Shown here piece after piece: positions 6,598-7,071 of a stretch of DNA of 7,071 nt. The position numbers were made by a program, and so were the translations under genes. This DNA is from JBAZWE01 sp041660545 (GTDB lineage Bacteria; Actinomycetota; Thermoleophilia; BMS3ABIN01). The stretch lies in contig JBAZWE010000091.1 in NCBI GenBank assembly GCA_041660545.1, positions 1-7,071 on the forward strand, in the 5' to 3' direction. The notes beneath the pieces were generated by a model. It saw only the letters and a program-made list of their open reading frames with translations. It did no database searches and was not told where the DNA came from. How positions within the stretch are numbered: position 1 is the first letter of the stretch; each line of letters begins with the position of its first letter.

Positions 6598-6873
6598 GTG
6601 GGGAAATCCGAGTTTATAAGTGCAGTTGCAGAAAAGTCCGATCTTAATAAAACCCAAGCCGCTGCTGCAGTCGACGCATTTATCGATGTAGTCACCGAAT
6701 CGCTGAAGAAGGGCGAAGAGGTCCAGTTCACCGGCTTCGGCAAGTTCAGCGTACAGCAGCGCGCTGCGCGAGAGGGAATTAATCCGCAGACGAAAGAGAA
6801 GATTCAGATCAAAGCGAGCAAGGTGCCGAAATTCAGTGCAGGCAGCCAGCTCAAGCAGGCAGTAAAATCGTAG
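6598..6873 (+). CDS. hup: HU-family DNA-binding protein
   Basis: A 91-residue histone-like protein of the HU/IHF family, expected to act as a dimer that bends DNA and organises the nucleoid. With the GTG start it begins MGKSEFISAVAEKSDL, which fits the usual HU start (MNKxELIxAVA), and residue numbers match the family: GFGKF at ~46-50, then RAAREGINPQT at ~55-65, with the DNA-intercalating proline at 63. After NPQT the usual Gly-Glu is Lys-Glu (TKEKIQIKASKVPKF). The C-terminus is KVPKFSAGSQLKQAVKS, with no lysine-rich tail of the mycobacterial kind. An ATG at 6592 would add two residues but lies only one base from AGGAGG, so GTG 6598 is preferred. The gene follows tldE by 93 bp, has a possible promoter, and ends with a strong terminator. 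HU versus IHF cannot be fully settled, but the length and solitary position favour an HU homodimer. Confidence 0.96.
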   Translation: MGKSEFISAVAEKSDLNKTQAAAAVDAFIDVVTESLKKGEEVQFTGFGKFSVQQRAAREGINPQTKEKIQIKASKVPKFSAGSQLKQAVKS

Positions 6874-6894
6874 CCTGATGCATATGTAATTACT

Positions 6895-6927
6895 GGGCCG
6901 TTGGCGTAAGCCGACGGCCCTTTTTTT
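6895..6927 (+). terminator. Intrinsic terminator after the HU gene
   Basis: GGGCCGTTGGC (6895-6905) pairs fully with GCCGACGGCCC (6910-6920): 11 pairs including one G-U. The loop is GTAA, a GNRA-type tetraloop, and seven T residues follow at 6921-6927. It starts 22 bases after the HU stop. The minus-strand side has no T-run, so it acts for plus-strand transcripts only and marks the end of the tldD-tldE-HU block. Confidence 0.93.
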
Positions 6928-7071
6928 CTGCCGTTATTCAGTCTAATCTTCCTGATGATGATTCCGCGGCCGGATTGTGGGTGGCGGTAGTACGCGAATT
7001 CCCATACAACCGCCCGCCGGGCCGCTTCAGGTTTGAAAGCCTCTGTGGGAGGATAAAATCGGGCAACGGCT
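6928..7071. other. Region after the HU terminator, no gene established
   Basis: No plus-strand gene is visible. On the minus strand one frame is open from the right edge to a TGA at 6938-6940 (about 44 residues, ending PAAESSSGRLD). It could be the C-terminus of a convergent gene, but no family is recognised and base use does not clearly favour it; a second minus frame is also open and runs on into the antisense of HU. TTGAAA (7033-7038) and TAAAAT (7054-7059) with a 15-base spacer could be a plus-strand promoter for a gene beyond the edge. Confidence 0.3.

Noticed and set aside
1..7071. CRISPR arrays, insertion sequences, long direct repeats, tRNA or rRNA genes
   Set aside because: Nothing fitting any of these was seen on reading through; only short inverted repeats were found.

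Overview
The window looks like ordinary bacterial chromosome of moderate GC content. It holds six protein-coding genes in two divergent blocks that separate at about 3524-3771. Non-ATG starts (TTG for tldD, GTG for HU), strong GGAGG-type ribosome binding sites and the TldD sequence style (HEACGHGLEAD) suggest a Firmicutes-like or deep-branching actinobacterial genome. That placement is an impression from sequence style only. There is no rRNA, tRNA, CRISPR array, insertion sequence or phage gene, and nothing that marks the window as recently acquired DNA.

Left block, minus strand, read from about 3523 down to 1: a MoxR-family AAA+ ATPase, a DUF58 protein with an N-terminal membrane hairpin, and the N-terminal 432 residues of a TgpA-like membrane transglutaminase (DUF3488/TgpA_N) that runs off the left edge. 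The genes are packed tightly (25-bp gap, then a 19-bp overlap), so they almost certainly form one operon. This MoxR-DUF58-transglutaminase trio is a widespread envelope-associated cassette: a cytoplasmic chaperone-like ATPase, a membrane-anchored partner with a vWA-like domain, and a membrane enzyme with an outward-facing transglutaminase-like domain. Its biochemical role is poorly defined.

Right block, plus strand: tldD (zinc metallopeptidase subunit), tldE/pmbA (partner subunit without the zinc motif) 3 bp behind it, then an HU-type DNA-binding protein with its own strong ribosome binding site and a textbook intrinsic terminator. TldD and TldE are expected to form the heteromeric TldD/TldE protease, which in E. 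coli removes the leader of microcin B17 and degrades CcdA. The zinc ligands are visible in TldD and absent from TldE. HU is a nucleoid protein, and its link to the protease genes is probably only positional.

The divergent intergenic region (about 248 bp) is the least explained part. It has an extended -10 element facing tldD, a hairpin and a 10-codon upstream reading frame in the tldD leader, and a GC-rich inverted repeat just upstream of moxR. The last 144 bases after the HU terminator hold no gene I can establish, although a minus-strand frame is open to the right edge. I found no convincing new biological system. The points most worth checking are the two non-ATG starts and the tldD leader.
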